DNA of 43,929 nucleotides from Geodermatophilaceae bacterium (lineage in GTDB: Bacteria > Actinomycetota > Actinomycetes > Mycobacteriales > Geodermatophilaceae), in NCBI GenBank assembly GCA_013812145.1, contig JACCTY010000063.1, positions 1 to 43,929 of the forward strand, in the 5' to 3' direction. The notes below the pieces were generated by a model. The model did no database searches, was not told the DNA's origin, and saw only the letters and a list, made by a program, of their open reading frames with translations. Shown piece by piece: positions 33,653 through 43,541 of this stretch. The stretch's first letter is position 1. Each line of letters begins with the position of its first letter. Made by a program: the position numbers and the translations under genes.

Positions 33653-35054
33653 CGACGGCTGCCAACAGCTCGGCGCGGTCGGGTCCGGGCAGCGGTCGGC
33701 TCTCCGCTCCCAAGTCCAGCCGGTCGGCCACCTCCGGCCGGTCGAGCACCTCCTGCGGCGTGGCAAGGAGCGAGGAGATGTCCAGTACGCCGCGCAGCGC
33801 CTCAGGGTGGCGGCGGGCCGCGGCGACCAGCGCCTTGTGGCTCGCCCAGCCCGCGTCGGCGGTACGGTACGTCCGACCCTCCCGATCGGCGTCGAGTTCG
33901 GCCAGCCGGTGCCGGTCGTAGGCCAGCGTCAGCCGGAAGAGCGGCTCGACGTCCCTGCGGGTCAGCTCGTCCCAGCGCACGGCCAGCCTCGCCGGCTGGT
34001 GCGGCTCGGCCTGGCGTAGCAGGTCACGCAGGGTACAGACGTGCAGGAGGCCGATGGACGAGCCGCGGCCCAGCGACGGGTTCGTGCAGGCCCAGGCGTC
34101 ACCGACCGGCAGCAGCCCGGTGACGGTCGGGCCGTCCGCGTCGACATACCGGCGAATCCGGTCCTCGATCCCGGCGATCACCTCCACGTCGCTGATCGGC
34201 TCGCCGTCGGCCCAATGCGCGGCCAACGGGAACAGCCGCAGCGCCGCGCACCACGCCGCCGGCTCCCGCAGGGCGCGCAGCTCCCGGTCGCGGGCACTGA
34301 CCACGAACGAGACCGACCAGGTGTCGTTGTCGGCCGGCAGGGTGAGGATCGACAGGCCCGCGTAGTCCTGGATCAGCGCTGCCAGTACCGGCGGAGTCGC
34401 GCCGGCGGAGCGGGCCCGGAAGTGCCGCGTCTGGTAGACGAAGCCGCAGTCCTCGCGCTGCTCCGTGCCGGGGCGAGCGCCGGCCGCGGCGAGCAACCCG
34501 GGCACGGTCGAGCGGCGACCGGTGGCGTCGACGACGACGTCGGCGGAGATCTGCTCACCGGATCCGGTGCGGACGCCGGCGACATGCGGTACGCCGGGGC
34601 TCGTCGGCGTACCGGTCGTCACGGCCGTGACCCTGGCGCCGCGCCGGATCGTCACCCCTGGCTGGTTCTCCGCCGCGCGGGCGAGCGCGGACTCCAGCAC
34701 CGGCCGGCGGGCGGTCACCGTTGCGAAGCGCTCGTCGCCGTCCCACCAGCCACCGCTGTGCTTGGGCAGCATCAGGGCCAGCGGGTTGATCGAGGCGGCA
34801 CCGACCGCGACGAGGTCGGCCAGCACATCGGGCAGCTCGCGCTGCATGAGCTGGCGCCACCGGGGGAGCATGTAGTGCGGCATTCGGAACTGGTTCACGC
34901 CGTGCCGGTCCCAGTTGGCCCAGGCCTGCTCCGGGTCGGCTGGCGGCGGGTCGTCGTCGCGCTCGAGGACAGTCACCCGGTGGCCGTCGCTGGCAAGCAA
35001 CAGCGCCGCGCTGAGGCCGCCCAGTCCGGCACCGAGAACGAGAACATCGGCCAC
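33645..35054 (-). CDS. FAD-dependent oxidoreductase/monooxygenase
   Basis: 469 residues from GTG 35054, which has GGAGG 7 bp upstream. The N-terminal dinucleotide-binding motif GAGLGGLSAALLLASDG starts at residue 8 and ends in TVLERD. The middle has the DATGRRSTVPGLL block, and VGDAWACTNPSLGRGSSIGLLH is the second FAD motif near residue 330. The layout resembles p-hydroxybenzoate-hydroxylase-like or geranylgeranyl-reductase-like flavoproteins. No substrate can be assigned. It is divergent from the quinone oxidoreductase gene across a 56-bp region with an inverted repeat. Confidence 0.82.
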   Translation of the reverse strand: MADVLVLGAGLGGLSAALLLASDGHRVTVLERDDDPPPADPEQAWANWDRHGVNQFRMPHYMLPRWRQLMQRELPDVLADLVAVGAASINPLALMLPKHSGGWWDGDERFATVTARRPVLESALARAAENQPGVTIRRGARVTAVTTGTPTSPGVPHVAGVRTGSGEQISADVVVDATGRRSTVPGLLAAAGARPGTEQREDCGFVYQTRHFRARSAGATPPVLAALIQDYAGLSILTLPADNDTWSVSFVVSARDRELRALREPAAWCAALRLFPLAAHWADGEPISDVEVIAGIEDRIRRYVDADGPTVTGLLPVGDAWACTNPSLGRGSSIGLLHVCTLRDLLRQAEPHQPARLAVRWDELTRRDVEPLFRLTLAYDRHRLAELDADREGRTYRTADAGWASHKALVAAARRHPEALRGVLDISSLLATPQEVLDRPEVADRLDLGAESRPLPGPDRAELLAAVAG

Positions 35055-35071
35055 GATCACACCTCCGAGTA

Positions 35072-35093
35072 ACCGGTCGGTCACCGGACCGGT
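35072..35093. promoter_or_regulatory. inverted repeat in a divergent promoter, TetR-type operator candidate
   Basis: ACCGGTC (35072-35078) and GACCGGT (35087-35093) form a 7-bp dyad with an 8-bp spacer between two divergent oxidoreductase genes. It lies where the -35 region of the rightward gene would be. Similar ACCGGTCGGT half-sites occur in TetR-family operators; no regulator gene is adjacent. Confidence 0.4.
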
Positions 35094-35098
35094 CCGCA

Positions 35099-35104
35099 TA
35101 GGTT
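35099..35104 (+). promoter_or_regulatory. leaderless -10 element (TAGGTT) for the quinone oxidoreductase gene
   Basis: TAGGTT ends 6 bp before ATG 35111 and there is no ribosome site, so the transcript probably starts at the ATG. Confidence 0.5.
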
Positions 35105-35110
35105 AGTTGT

Positions 35111-36097
35111 ATGCGCGCGATCACCTTGCCCTCCTTCGGCGGACCCGAAGTCCTGACCTGGACCGAGGTGCCCGAGCCGACACCGGGGCCCGGTGAGGTG
35201 CTCATCGACGTGGCGGCCAGCGCGGTGAACCGCGCAGATGTGATGCAGCGACAGGGCAGCTACCCCTCACCGCCGGGCGCCTCGGCCTACCCGGGGCTGG
35301 AGTGCAGCGGCCGGATCACCGCTATCGGCTCCGCGGTCACCGGCTGGCACGTAGGCGACAAGGTGTGCGCCCTGCTCGCCGGCGGCGGGTACGCCGAACG
35401 GGTCGCCGTACCGGCCGGTCAGCTGCTGCCGATCCCGTCCGGCGTGGACCTGGTGACCGCCGCCGCGCTGCCCGAGGTGACCTGCACGGTGTGGTCCAAC
35501 GTCTTCATGCTGGCCGGCCTCGCGGCCGGCGACGTCTTTCTGGTGCACGGCGGATCCAGCGGGATCGGGACCATGGCAATCCAGCTTGCCGCGCGGGCGG
35601 GCGCTCGGGTGTTCTGCACCGCCGGTACGCCGGACAAGCGCTCCCGCTGCCTCGAACTGGGTGCCGAGGTCGCGATCGACTACCACAACGAGGACTTCGC
35701 CGACCGGGTGCGCAAGGCGACCGACGGCCGCGGCGCCGATGTCGTCCTGGACAACATGGGTGCGGCCTACCTCGAGCGGAACGTCGACGTACTGGCCGTC
35801 GGGGGGAGGCTTGTCGTGATCGGGCTGCAGGGCGGCGCGAGGGCCGAGCTCAACCTCGGGACGCTGCTGCGCAAGCGGGCATCGGTGAACGCGACGACGC
35901 TGCGGGCCCGACCGCCGGACGGTCCGGGCGGCAAGGGCGAGATCGTTGCCGCCGTGCGGGAGCAGGTGTGGCCGGCGATCGCCGCCGGAGAGATCCGGCC
36001 GGTCGTCGATCAGGTGCTGCCGATGGCGCAGGCTGCGCAGGCACACCGGCTGCTGGAGGCCAGTGCGCACGTGGGCAAGATCCTGCTCGCCACCTGA
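35111..36097 (+). CDS. NAD(P)H:quinone oxidoreductase, zinc-less MDR (PIG3-like)
   Basis: 328 residues of the medium-chain dehydrogenase family: a GroES-like N-terminal domain (NRADVMQRQGSYPSPPG, YPGLECSG) and a Rossmann domain with VHGGSSGIGTMAIQLA. Zinc-binding cysteines of alcohol dehydrogenases are absent, which fits the quinone oxidoreductase branch. The pattern AAALPEVTCTVWSNVF is typical of the PIG3 subgroup. It reduces quinones or enones with NADPH. As I recall, M. tuberculosis carries a similar oxidoreductase (Rv3777) beside the homologues of the next genes here. Confidence 0.9.
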   Translation: MRAITLPSFGGPEVLTWTEVPEPTPGPGEVLIDVAASAVNRADVMQRQGSYPSPPGASAYPGLECSGRITAIGSAVTGWHVGDKVCALLAGGGYAERVAVPAGQLLPIPSGVDLVTAAALPEVTCTVWSNVFMLAGLAAGDVFLVHGGSSGIGTMAIQLAARAGARVFCTAGTPDKRSRCLELGAEVAIDYHNEDFADRVRKATDGRGADVVLDNMGAAYLERNVDVLAVGGRLVVIGLQGGARAELNLGTLLRKRASVNATTLRARPPDGPGGKGEIVAAVREQVWPAIAAGEIRPVVDQVLPMAQAAQAHRLLEASAHVGKILLAT

Positions 36098-36121
36098 GTC
36101 CTCGCGTGATCAAGGGGTTTG

Positions 36122-36137
36122 GCCGGTCAGGACCGGC
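36122..36137. terminator. 7-bp hairpin between convergent genes
   Basis: GCCGGTC-AG-GACCGGC is a perfect inverted repeat in the 52-bp gap between the quinone oxidoreductase and the SufS-like gene, which converge here. A 2-base loop is tight, so the real stem is probably shorter. Confidence 0.4.
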
Positions 36138-36149
36138 ACAATCCCATGT

Positions 36150-37385
36150 TCACGGACGGATGTCGTCGAGGACGCTCAGGACGTGTTCGACCTCGTTGGC
36201 CGCGGTGTAGTGGGCCAATCCGAGTCGGACAGCGCCGCCCACCTCGCTGACACCGAGGGCGTCCATGAGTTCGCGCGCGTAGTAGTCCCCGTCCCAGGCA
36301 CAGATGTCGCGCCGGGCCAGTTCCTCGGTCACCTGCCGCGGTGTCCTCCCGTCGACGGTGAGAGACACCGTCGGCGTACGGCGGGCCGCGGTCCCGAGCA
36401 CCGTGACGTGCGGCAGCGCCCGCAGGCCCTGATCGAGACGCGTCATCAACTGCTGCTCGTACGCCTCGACGGCAGCCATCGACACCAGAATGCGCCTGCG
36501 CCGGTCAGCACCGGTGGATGCGTGGTTCCTGCCGCCCACCGGCTGGTCGCCGGCCAAGGCCGCGATGTGTTCGACGGCCGCGACCACGCCGGCGAACAGC
36601 TCGAACGGCGGCGTACCGGTCTCGAACCGGTCCGGTACCCGGTCCGGTGACGGGATCAGCTTGTCCGGCTGAAGGGCGTCAAGGACGGCGGGAGCAGCGA
36701 CCACGGCGCCGACGTGCGGGCCGCACCACTTGTAGGCGCTCACCGCGATGAAGTCCGCGCCGAGTTCGGCCAGGTCCAGCGGGATGTGCGGGGCGGCGTG
36801 CACCGCGTCGACGTACACCAATGCACCGACCGCGTGCGCCCGGTCGGCGATGGCGCGCACATCGGGCCGGGTCCCTACCGCGTTGCTCGCCGCCGTGACA
36901 GCGACCAGCCGGGTGCGGTCGGTGACGAGTTCGTCGTACTGCCACTCCGGCAGTTCGCACGTCTCGATGTCGATCTCGGCCCACCGCACACCTGCGCCGG
37001 CCCCGGCCGCGGCCTGTACCCATGGACGGATGTTCGCGTCGTGGTCGAGCCGGCTGACGACGACCTCGTCACCCATCCGCCAGGTCTTGGCCAGCGCCCG
37101 GGACAAGACGTAGGTCAGCGTCGTCATGTTAGGGCCCAGCACGACGCCCTCCGGACCGCCGCCGACCAGGTCGGCCATCGCCAGCCGAGCCGCGTCGCGC
37201 AGCTGACCGGCACGGACGGAGGACGGGAAGGCACCGCCGGTGTTGCCGATCGGACGCCGCATCGTCGCCCCGACGGCGTGCGCGACGCTCTCGGGAACGA
37301 GGCTGCCGGCGGGGCCGTCGAGGTGCACGAATCCATCGCACAGACTCGGAAACAGCCCCCGAACCTTGGCAATGTCAAGCGGCAC
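36150..37385 (-). CDS. cysteine desulfurase-like PLP protein (SufS-like subfamily)
   Basis: 411 residues from GTG 37385. A fold-type I class V aminotransferase: LDGPAGS near the N-terminus, SRLDHDANIRPW, the cofactor-contacting VDAVHAAPH (Asp193, His196) and the PLP lysine in SAYKWCGPH (Lys219). It belongs to the cysteine-desulfurase-like subgroup that lacks the usual mobile-loop active cysteine. The matching C-terminal region reads ICAWDGDYYA, so desulfurase activity is doubtful. No ribosome site; a -10 (TAACCT) lies 6 bp before the start. Homologue of the gene next to bpa in mycobacteria (Rv3778c, from memory). Confidence 0.88.
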   Translation of the reverse strand: MPLDIAKVRGLFPSLCDGFVHLDGPAGSLVPESVAHAVGATMRRPIGNTGGAFPSSVRAGQLRDAARLAMADLVGGGPEGVVLGPNMTTLTYVLSRALAKTWRMGDEVVVSRLDHDANIRPWVQAAAGAGAGVRWAEIDIETCELPEWQYDELVTDRTRLVAVTAASNAVGTRPDVRAIADRAHAVGALVYVDAVHAAPHIPLDLAELGADFIAVSAYKWCGPHVGAVVAAPAVLDALQPDKLIPSPDRVPDRFETGTPPFELFAGVVAAVEHIAALAGDQPVGGRNHASTGADRRRRILVSMAAVEAYEQQLMTRLDQGLRALPHVTVLGTAARRTPTVSLTVDGRTPRQVTEELARRDICAWDGDYYARELMDALGVSEVGGAVRLGLAHYTAANEVEHVLSVLDDIRP

Positions 37386-37391
37386 AAGGTG

Positions 37392-37397
37392 AGGTTA
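37392..37397 (-). promoter_or_regulatory. leaderless -10 element (TAACCT) for the SufS-like gene
   Basis: On the minus strand TAACCT is followed by six bases and then the GTG at 37385, with no ribosome site. Confidence 0.5.
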
Positions 37398-37488
37398 GTC
37401 GCATACGTCACCCCGCTTCCCGCGGTCTTCCGGCGAATGCAGCCTGCGCCGAGACCGGGGCATGTGGAAGCGGCAGCGGCAACCCGCC

Positions 37489-37494
37489 TAGGGT
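37489..37494 (+). promoter_or_regulatory. leaderless -10 element (TAGGGT) for bpa
   Basis: TAGGGT ends 7 bp before ATG 37502. No Shine-Dalgarno sequence is present. Confidence 0.5.
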
Positions 37495-37501
37495 TTGTGC
37501 C

Positions 37502-38059
37502 ATGACCGAGGAAACTCAGGAAACACCCCCGCGGCAGGTCGTCATCGTCGGCGAGGACGGCCGGCCGGTTGGCCAGATCGCCGTCGACGAGGACGGCGAG
37601 AATGCCGGGCCGAACGTCGCCGACATGGTCGAGCAGCCGGCCAAGGTGATGCGGATCGGCACCATGATCAAGCAGCTGTTGGAGGAGGTCCGCTCGGCAC
37701 CCCTGGACGAGGCCAGCCGAAACCGACTGCGGGAGATCCACGAGTCGTCCATCCACGAGATCGAGGACGGTCTCGCACCGGAACTGCGAGACGAACTGCG
37801 CCGGCTCTCGCTGCCGTTCGACGACGACGCGACACCCACCGACGCAGAGCTGCGGATAGCGCAGGCGCAACTCGTCGGCTGGCTCGAGGGACTGTTCCAC
37901 GGCATCCAGACCGCACTGTTCGCCCAGCAGATGTCCGCCCGGATGCAGCTGGAGGAGATGCGCCGCCGCGCGCTGCCGGCGGGAGCAAGCATGCCGGGCC
38001 AGCCACCGCAGCCGGGCCAGCAGCAGTCCGCAATGGGAGGGACCGGGCAGTACCTGTAG
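37502..38059 (+). CDS. bpa: bacterial proteasome activator
   Basis: 185 residues matching Bpa/PafE (DUF2587). It has an acidic, probably disordered N-terminus, a conserved core from PAKVMRIGTMIKQLLEEVRSAPLDE (about 46-70), a helical bundle, and EGLFHGIQTALFAQQMSARMQLEEMR. A Pro/Gln-rich linker ends in GQYL, the C-terminal motif that docks into the 20S proteasome and opens its gate. It forms a ring and promotes ATP-independent degradation. Its presence implies that the host has a 20S proteasome. It is divergent from the SufS-like gene, as in mycobacteria. Confidence 0.95.
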   Translation: MTEETQETPPRQVVIVGEDGRPVGQIAVDEDGENAGPNVADMVEQPAKVMRIGTMIKQLLEEVRSAPLDEASRNRLREIHESSIHEIEDGLAPELRDELRRLSLPFDDDATPTDAELRIAQAQLVGWLEGLFHGIQTALFAQQMSARMQLEEMRRRALPAGASMPGQPPQPGQQQSAMGGTGQYL

Positions 38060-38064
38060 TGGGG

Positions 38065-38859
38065 TCAGGGGAACATCGGTTCCAGGTACGCCGCGACTCC
38101 GTCCTCCGCGTTGGAGCCGGTGACCTCGTCGGCGGCGTCGAGCACGGCCTGATGTGCGTTCGTCACGGCCACGGACCGGCCGGCCCACCCGAACATCGGC
38201 AGGTCGTTCGGCATGTCACCGAACACGAGCACATCCTCGGCGTCGACCCCGTGCGATGCAGCGACGCTGGCCAGCCCCGTCGCCTTGGTGACCCCCGCGG
38301 CGGAGATCTCCAGCAGCCCGTCGTGCGATGAATGAGTCGCGGTCACCGAGTCGCCCAACAGCGTCACCGCCGCGGCCAGCAACTCATCCGGCCCATACGT
38401 CGGATGCCGAACCAGCAGCTTCACCGCGGGCGCTCCGATCATCTCGGCGAGCTCACTGATCGAGACCTCCGACCGGACATCCACTCCGACCCGGTAGGTG
38501 GGCTCGTGCCGGAACGCGCTGCCGAGCTCGATGGCAAACGCCGCCTCGGGCAGCTCCGACCGCAGCCGGCCGGTGACATCGGCCAGTACGGCCGGGTCGA
38601 GCAGGTCGGACTCGACGATGCGCTGAGTGTGCAGGTCCCAGATCACCGCCCCGTTCGCGCAGACAGCGATGCCGCGGTGGTCCAATTGCTCGGCAACCGA
38701 GCCCAGCCAGCGCGGTGGCCGGCCGGTCACGATGACGACGGGTACGCCGGCCGCCTCCACCTGTGCCACCACCCGCGCCGTCCGCGCCGAGACCGTCCCG
38801 TCGGCACCGAGCAGGGTCCCGTCCAGGTCGGTCGCCACCAGCCGCGGGCGCCAGGTCAC
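38065..38859 (-). CDS. HAD-superfamily phosphatase (Cof-type), copy 2
   Basis: 264 residues from GTG 38859, overlapping the previous HAD stop in GTGA. Motif I is [10 protein letters not shown] (nucleophile Asp), motif II lies in VIVTGRP, and motifs III and IV are KATGL and [11 protein letters not shown]. The large cap (about residues 80-190) marks it as Cof/IIB-type, which dephosphorylates small sugar or nucleotide phosphates. It is clearly related to the gene just upstream and forms the third gene of the serS-HAD-HAD operon. It is convergent with bpa, 5 bp apart. Confidence 0.92.
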   Translation of the reverse strand: MTWRPRLVATDLDGTLLGADGTVSARTARVVAQVEAAGVPVVIVTGRPPRWLGSVAEQLDHRGIAVCANGAVIWDLHTQRIVESDLLDPAVLADVTGRLRSELPEAAFAIELGSAFRHEPTYRVGVDVRSEVSISELAEMIGAPAVKLLVRHPTYGPDELLAAAVTLLGDSVTATHSSHDGLLEISAAGVTKATGLASVAASHGVDAEDVLVFGDMPNDLPMFGWAGRSVAVTNAHQAVLDAADEVTGSNAEDGVAAYLEPMFP

Positions 38860-39656
38860 CCGAACAGCGCCTCGAGGTAGGCAGCCACGCCGTCCTCGTC
38901 GTTGGACAGCGTGACCGAGTCGGCGGCGGCGAGGACCACGGGATGCGCGGATGCGACCGCCACCGAGTGCCCGGCCCACGCGAACATCGGCAGGTCGTTG
39001 GGCATGTCCCCGAAGCAGAGCACGCCGTCGGCCGTGACCCCGTGCCGCGCGGCGGCAACGGCCAGCCCGGTCGCCTTGGTCACACCGGGCGGACAGATCT
39101 CGATGAAGCCGAGGCCCGCGTGGGTCACCTCGACCAGGTCGGGTGGCAGCACGTCCAGTGCAAGGGCGAGCAGCGAGTCCTGATCGTGCGACGGAGAGCG
39201 CACGAACACCTTCAACGCATCGCCGCGGAGGACCTCGGCGCGGTGCAGCAGTACGGCGGGATCCGGGAAGGGCCAGTCGAAGCCGTTCTGCAGCCGCAAC
39301 GGGCCGGTGAGGTCACCGACCTCCTCCACCGCGATGATCAGCCCGCCCACGGCGTCCTCGATCAGCTCGACGGCCTTGGCGGCCACCGCCGACGGCAGCG
39401 AGGAGACCGACAGCTCCTCGCCGGTGGCCAGGTCGACGACGTATCCACCCTGGGCCAGTACGGCGAGCCCCTGCCTGCCCATGTCACGGCGGACCAGGTC
39501 CAGCAGCCGCGGTCCCCGACCGGTCACCGGAACCACCGGGATGCCACGGGATCGCACGTCGGAAAGCGCCGTCCGGCTGCGCTCGGACACTGTGCCGTCG
39601 GTGCGCAACAGGGTCCCGTCCAGATCGGTGGCGATCAGTTTCGGCGTCAAGCTCAC
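38856..39656 (-). CDS. HAD-superfamily phosphatase (Cof-type), copy 1
   Basis: 266 residues from GTG 39656, overlapping the serS stop in GTGA. HAD motifs: [21 protein letters not shown] and [11 protein letters not shown], with a IIB cap between. About half of the residues match the tandem copy downstream, so the two arose by duplication. Substrate unknown. Cotranslation with serS is shown by the 4-bp overlap; HAD genes near serS also occur in mycobacteria. Confidence 0.92.
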   Translation of the reverse strand: MSLTPKLIATDLDGTLLRTDGTVSERSRTALSDVRSRGIPVVPVTGRGPRLLDLVRRDMGRQGLAVLAQGGYVVDLATGEELSVSSLPSAVAAKAVELIEDAVGGLIIAVEEVGDLTGPLRLQNGFDWPFPDPAVLLHRAEVLRGDALKVFVRSPSHDQDSLLALALDVLPPDLVEVTHAGLGFIEICPPGVTKATGLAVAAARHGVTADGVLCFGDMPNDLPMFAWAGHSVAVASAHPVVLAAADSVTLSNDEDGVAAYLEALFG

Positions 39657-40918
39657 TGTGGTTGCAGGACCTCGCGGCCACCGAGGTAGGGGCGCAAGGC
39701 GGCGGGGACGGCGACCGAGCCGTCGGCCTGCTGATGGTTCTCCAGGATCGCGACCAGCCACCGGGTGGTCGCGAGGGTGCCGTTGAGGGTGGCGGCGAAC
39801 TGGGGGCGGCCCTCGGTGTCCCGGTAGCGGATGTTCAGGCGGCGGGCCTGGAACGTCGTGCAGTTCGAAGTGCTCGTCAGTTCCCGGTAGCGGCCCTGGG
39901 TCGGGATCCACGCCTCGCAGTCGTACTTGCGGGCGGCGCTGGAGCCGAGATCACCGGCCGCGGTCTCGATGACGCGGTAGGGCAGTTCCACTTTGGCGAG
40001 CATCTGCTCCTCCCAGGCCAGCATCCGGTCGTGCTCCTCACGGGCGTCGGCCGGGTCGCAGTAGGAGAACATCTCGACCTTGTCGAACTGGTGCACCCGG
40101 ATGATGCCCTGGGTGTCCTTGCCGTAGGAGCCGGCTTCTCGCCGGTAACACGACGACCAGCCGGCGTAGCGCCGTGGCCCCGCGGACAGGTCCAGGATCT
40201 CGTCCATGTGCAGGCCCGCGAGCGGCACCTCCGACGTACCCACGAGGTACAGGTCGTCGGCCTCGAGCCGGTAGACCTCCGTCGCGTGGGCGCCAAGATA
40301 CCCGGTTCCGCCCATCACCTCCGGCCGGACGAGCGTCGGAGTGATGACCGTGGTGAAGCCGGTCTCGACGGCCTGTGCGACCGCCATGTTCAGCAGGGCG
40401 AGCTGCAGCAGCGCGCCCTGGCCGGTGAGGAAGTAGAACCGCGCACCGGACACCTTGGCACCGCGCTCGGTATCGATGGCGCCGAGCAACCGCCCGAGTC
40501 CGACATGATCCCGGGGGGTGAACCCGGCGAACGTCGGCTTGTCACCGATCTCCTTGACGACGACGTAGTCGTCCTCGCCACCGGCCGGTACGCCGTCCTC
40601 GATGACATTGGGTACGGCGAGCTGCGCCTGCCGCAGCGCTGCCTCGGCCGCGGCTTCGTCGGCCACAGCCGATCTGACTGCAGCGGCCAGCTCCTTGGCC
40701 TGGGTCATCAGCGCGGGACGTTCCGCCGGAGTGGCCTGGCTGACCCGCTTGCCGATCGTCTTCTGCTCCCCCCGCAGGGTGTCGGCGCGGCCGACGGTCT
40801 CGCGCCTGCGCTCGGCGGCCAGTAGGAGCGTGTCCACGGTGGACGGATCCTCGCCCCGAGCCGCCTGGCTGGCACGGACGCGGTCGGTGTCCTCGCGAAG
40901 CAGCCGCAGGTCGATCAC
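39653..40918 (-). CDS. serS: seryl-tRNA synthetase
   Basis: 421 residues from GTG 40918; open frame continues upstream but only with unrelated sequence. The N-terminal arm is a long coiled coil (about 25-105) that holds tRNA-Ser. Class II motifs follow: [16 protein letters not shown], motif 2 [15 protein letters not shown] with HQFDKVEMF, and motif 3 [18 protein letters not shown]. It charges tRNA-Ser with serine. A -10 (TAGCCT) sits 7 bp before the GTG and there is no usable ribosome site. First gene of the serS-HAD-HAD operon. Confidence 0.97.
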   Translation of the reverse strand: MIDLRLLREDTDRVRASQAARGEDPSTVDTLLLAAERRRETVGRADTLRGEQKTIGKRVSQATPAERPALMTQAKELAAAVRSAVADEAAAEAALRQAQLAVPNVIEDGVPAGGEDDYVVVKEIGDKPTFAGFTPRDHVGLGRLLGAIDTERGAKVSGARFYFLTGQGALLQLALLNMAVAQAVETGFTTVITPTLVRPEVMGGTGYLGAHATEVYRLEADDLYLVGTSEVPLAGLHMDEILDLSAGPRRYAGWSSCYRREAGSYGKDTQGIIRVHQFDKVEMFSYCDPADAREEHDRMLAWEEQMLAKVELPYRVIETAAGDLGSSAARKYDCEAWIPTQGRYRELTSTSNCTTFQARRLNIRYRDTEGRPQFAATLNGTLATTRWLVAILENHQQADGSVAVPAALRPYLGGREVLQPQ

Positions 40919-40925
40919 TCCATGA

Positions 40926-42494
<1,569 letters not shown>

Positions 42495-42702
42495 GGCCCC
42501 GAAGCTGTAGCCCGATGGGAGATCCGCGGCAGTCGGCTCGGCCACCATGCCTGGCGGGTCCGGCAGCGGCGCCTCGTCGTCGACCTCGGGCCCAGCAGCA
42601 GGCTAGACCCCTCCGATTGCGGTTGCGATGAGCCGGCCAGGTGCCGTCGTCCACTGCCAAAAAGGCTGGCCCGAGGCGATGCCGGCCACGTCGTGTCAGG
42701 CC

Positions 42703-43430
42703 TCATCCTGCGGGGCCAGGCCAGCGGGCCTCATGCACCCCGGCGCCCGAATCGCCGCGCACCAGCACCCGAGAGCGGTCGGCCTCGGGGATCTGGGCCA
42801 GCGCGTCGGTGAGCACCGTGATGTGATCCGCGGCGTCGTTGGCCGTCGCCTTTCCGGTGCGCAGCAGCCCGGCGACTGGTTCACCCATCCCGCCCGGCCC
42901 ATGATCGACGAACGCCAGCAGCGGATGAAACCCGAACGTCCGCTTCCACGTCGCAGTTGCGCCTTCCTTCTCCGAGTGCGCCAGCACGATGGTGGCATCC
43001 AGATCGACGATCACCGGCCCATCGGGATCGACCGAGCCTGGACCGCCCAGACCCGATCCCGCGCCTGCGCCCGCCGCAGGCCGCCAGCACGACCGGAGCC
43101 TCAGCGGCCAGCGTCGCGATCAGCCGCGACACCGTCGCATCGGAGGCGACCTGACCGAACAGATCCGGCTGCGCCCGCACCACCGCAAGATCAGCGAGGC
43201 AGTCACCGCCCAGTGCGATCGCTACGGCCAGATCGAGCACGACCTTGCCCGGGTCGTGCCGCGCCCGCCCCGCTCGCCACGGCGCCAGGCACACGCTCAA
43301 CGCCCGATCCAAACCAACCGCCGCAGCGGTGTGCACCAGCAGCGACCCACCCGCCGAGGACAGCAGCGACTCGCCGCCGACCACTACCCGAACCCGTCTG
43401 GAAACGCCGGTTACCCTTTACCCACGGAGT
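42703..43430 (-). pseudogene. IS1380-type transposase remnant
   Basis: Reading leftward, one frame encodes an N-terminal part (GRARHDPGKVVLDLAVAIALGGDCLADLAVVRAQPDLFG and a DATVSRL block). A second frame, after a frameshift near 43015-43080, encodes VIVDLDATIVLAHSEKEGA, FGFHPLLAFVDHG and ADHITVLTDALAQIP, ending at a stop at 42703. These are IS1380-family DDE transposase motifs; the first catalytic Asp is in DLDAT. The C-terminal half is absent, so the element is dead. No terminal inverted repeats were identified. Confidence 0.82.
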
Positions 43431-43541
43431 GCCTCTCCCACTCGGTCTCTGATGTCGTCGCAAACACCAGAATCCCAAGCAGGACAGGCACTTCCGTGCT
43501 TTTAGCGCAGGTGTCGCCTCAGACCAGACGACCGATCGAGG

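Noticed and set aside
4702-36117. TGATCAA(A)AGG-like words at about 4702, 8166 and 36107 as a dispersed repeat family
   Set aside because: The shared core is only about 10 bp and the contexts differ, so chance or unrelated signals are likelier.
36150-37385. SufS-like gene as a sulfur source for the sulfation pathway
   Set aside because: Cysteine desulfurases make sulfane sulfur, not sulfate, this one lacks the usual active cysteine, and it sits in a conserved bpa neighbourhood outside the island.
42495-42702. Possible C-terminal continuation of the IS1380 transposase
   Set aside because: None of the three minus-strand frames shows family motifs here, so the remnant was ended at 42703.
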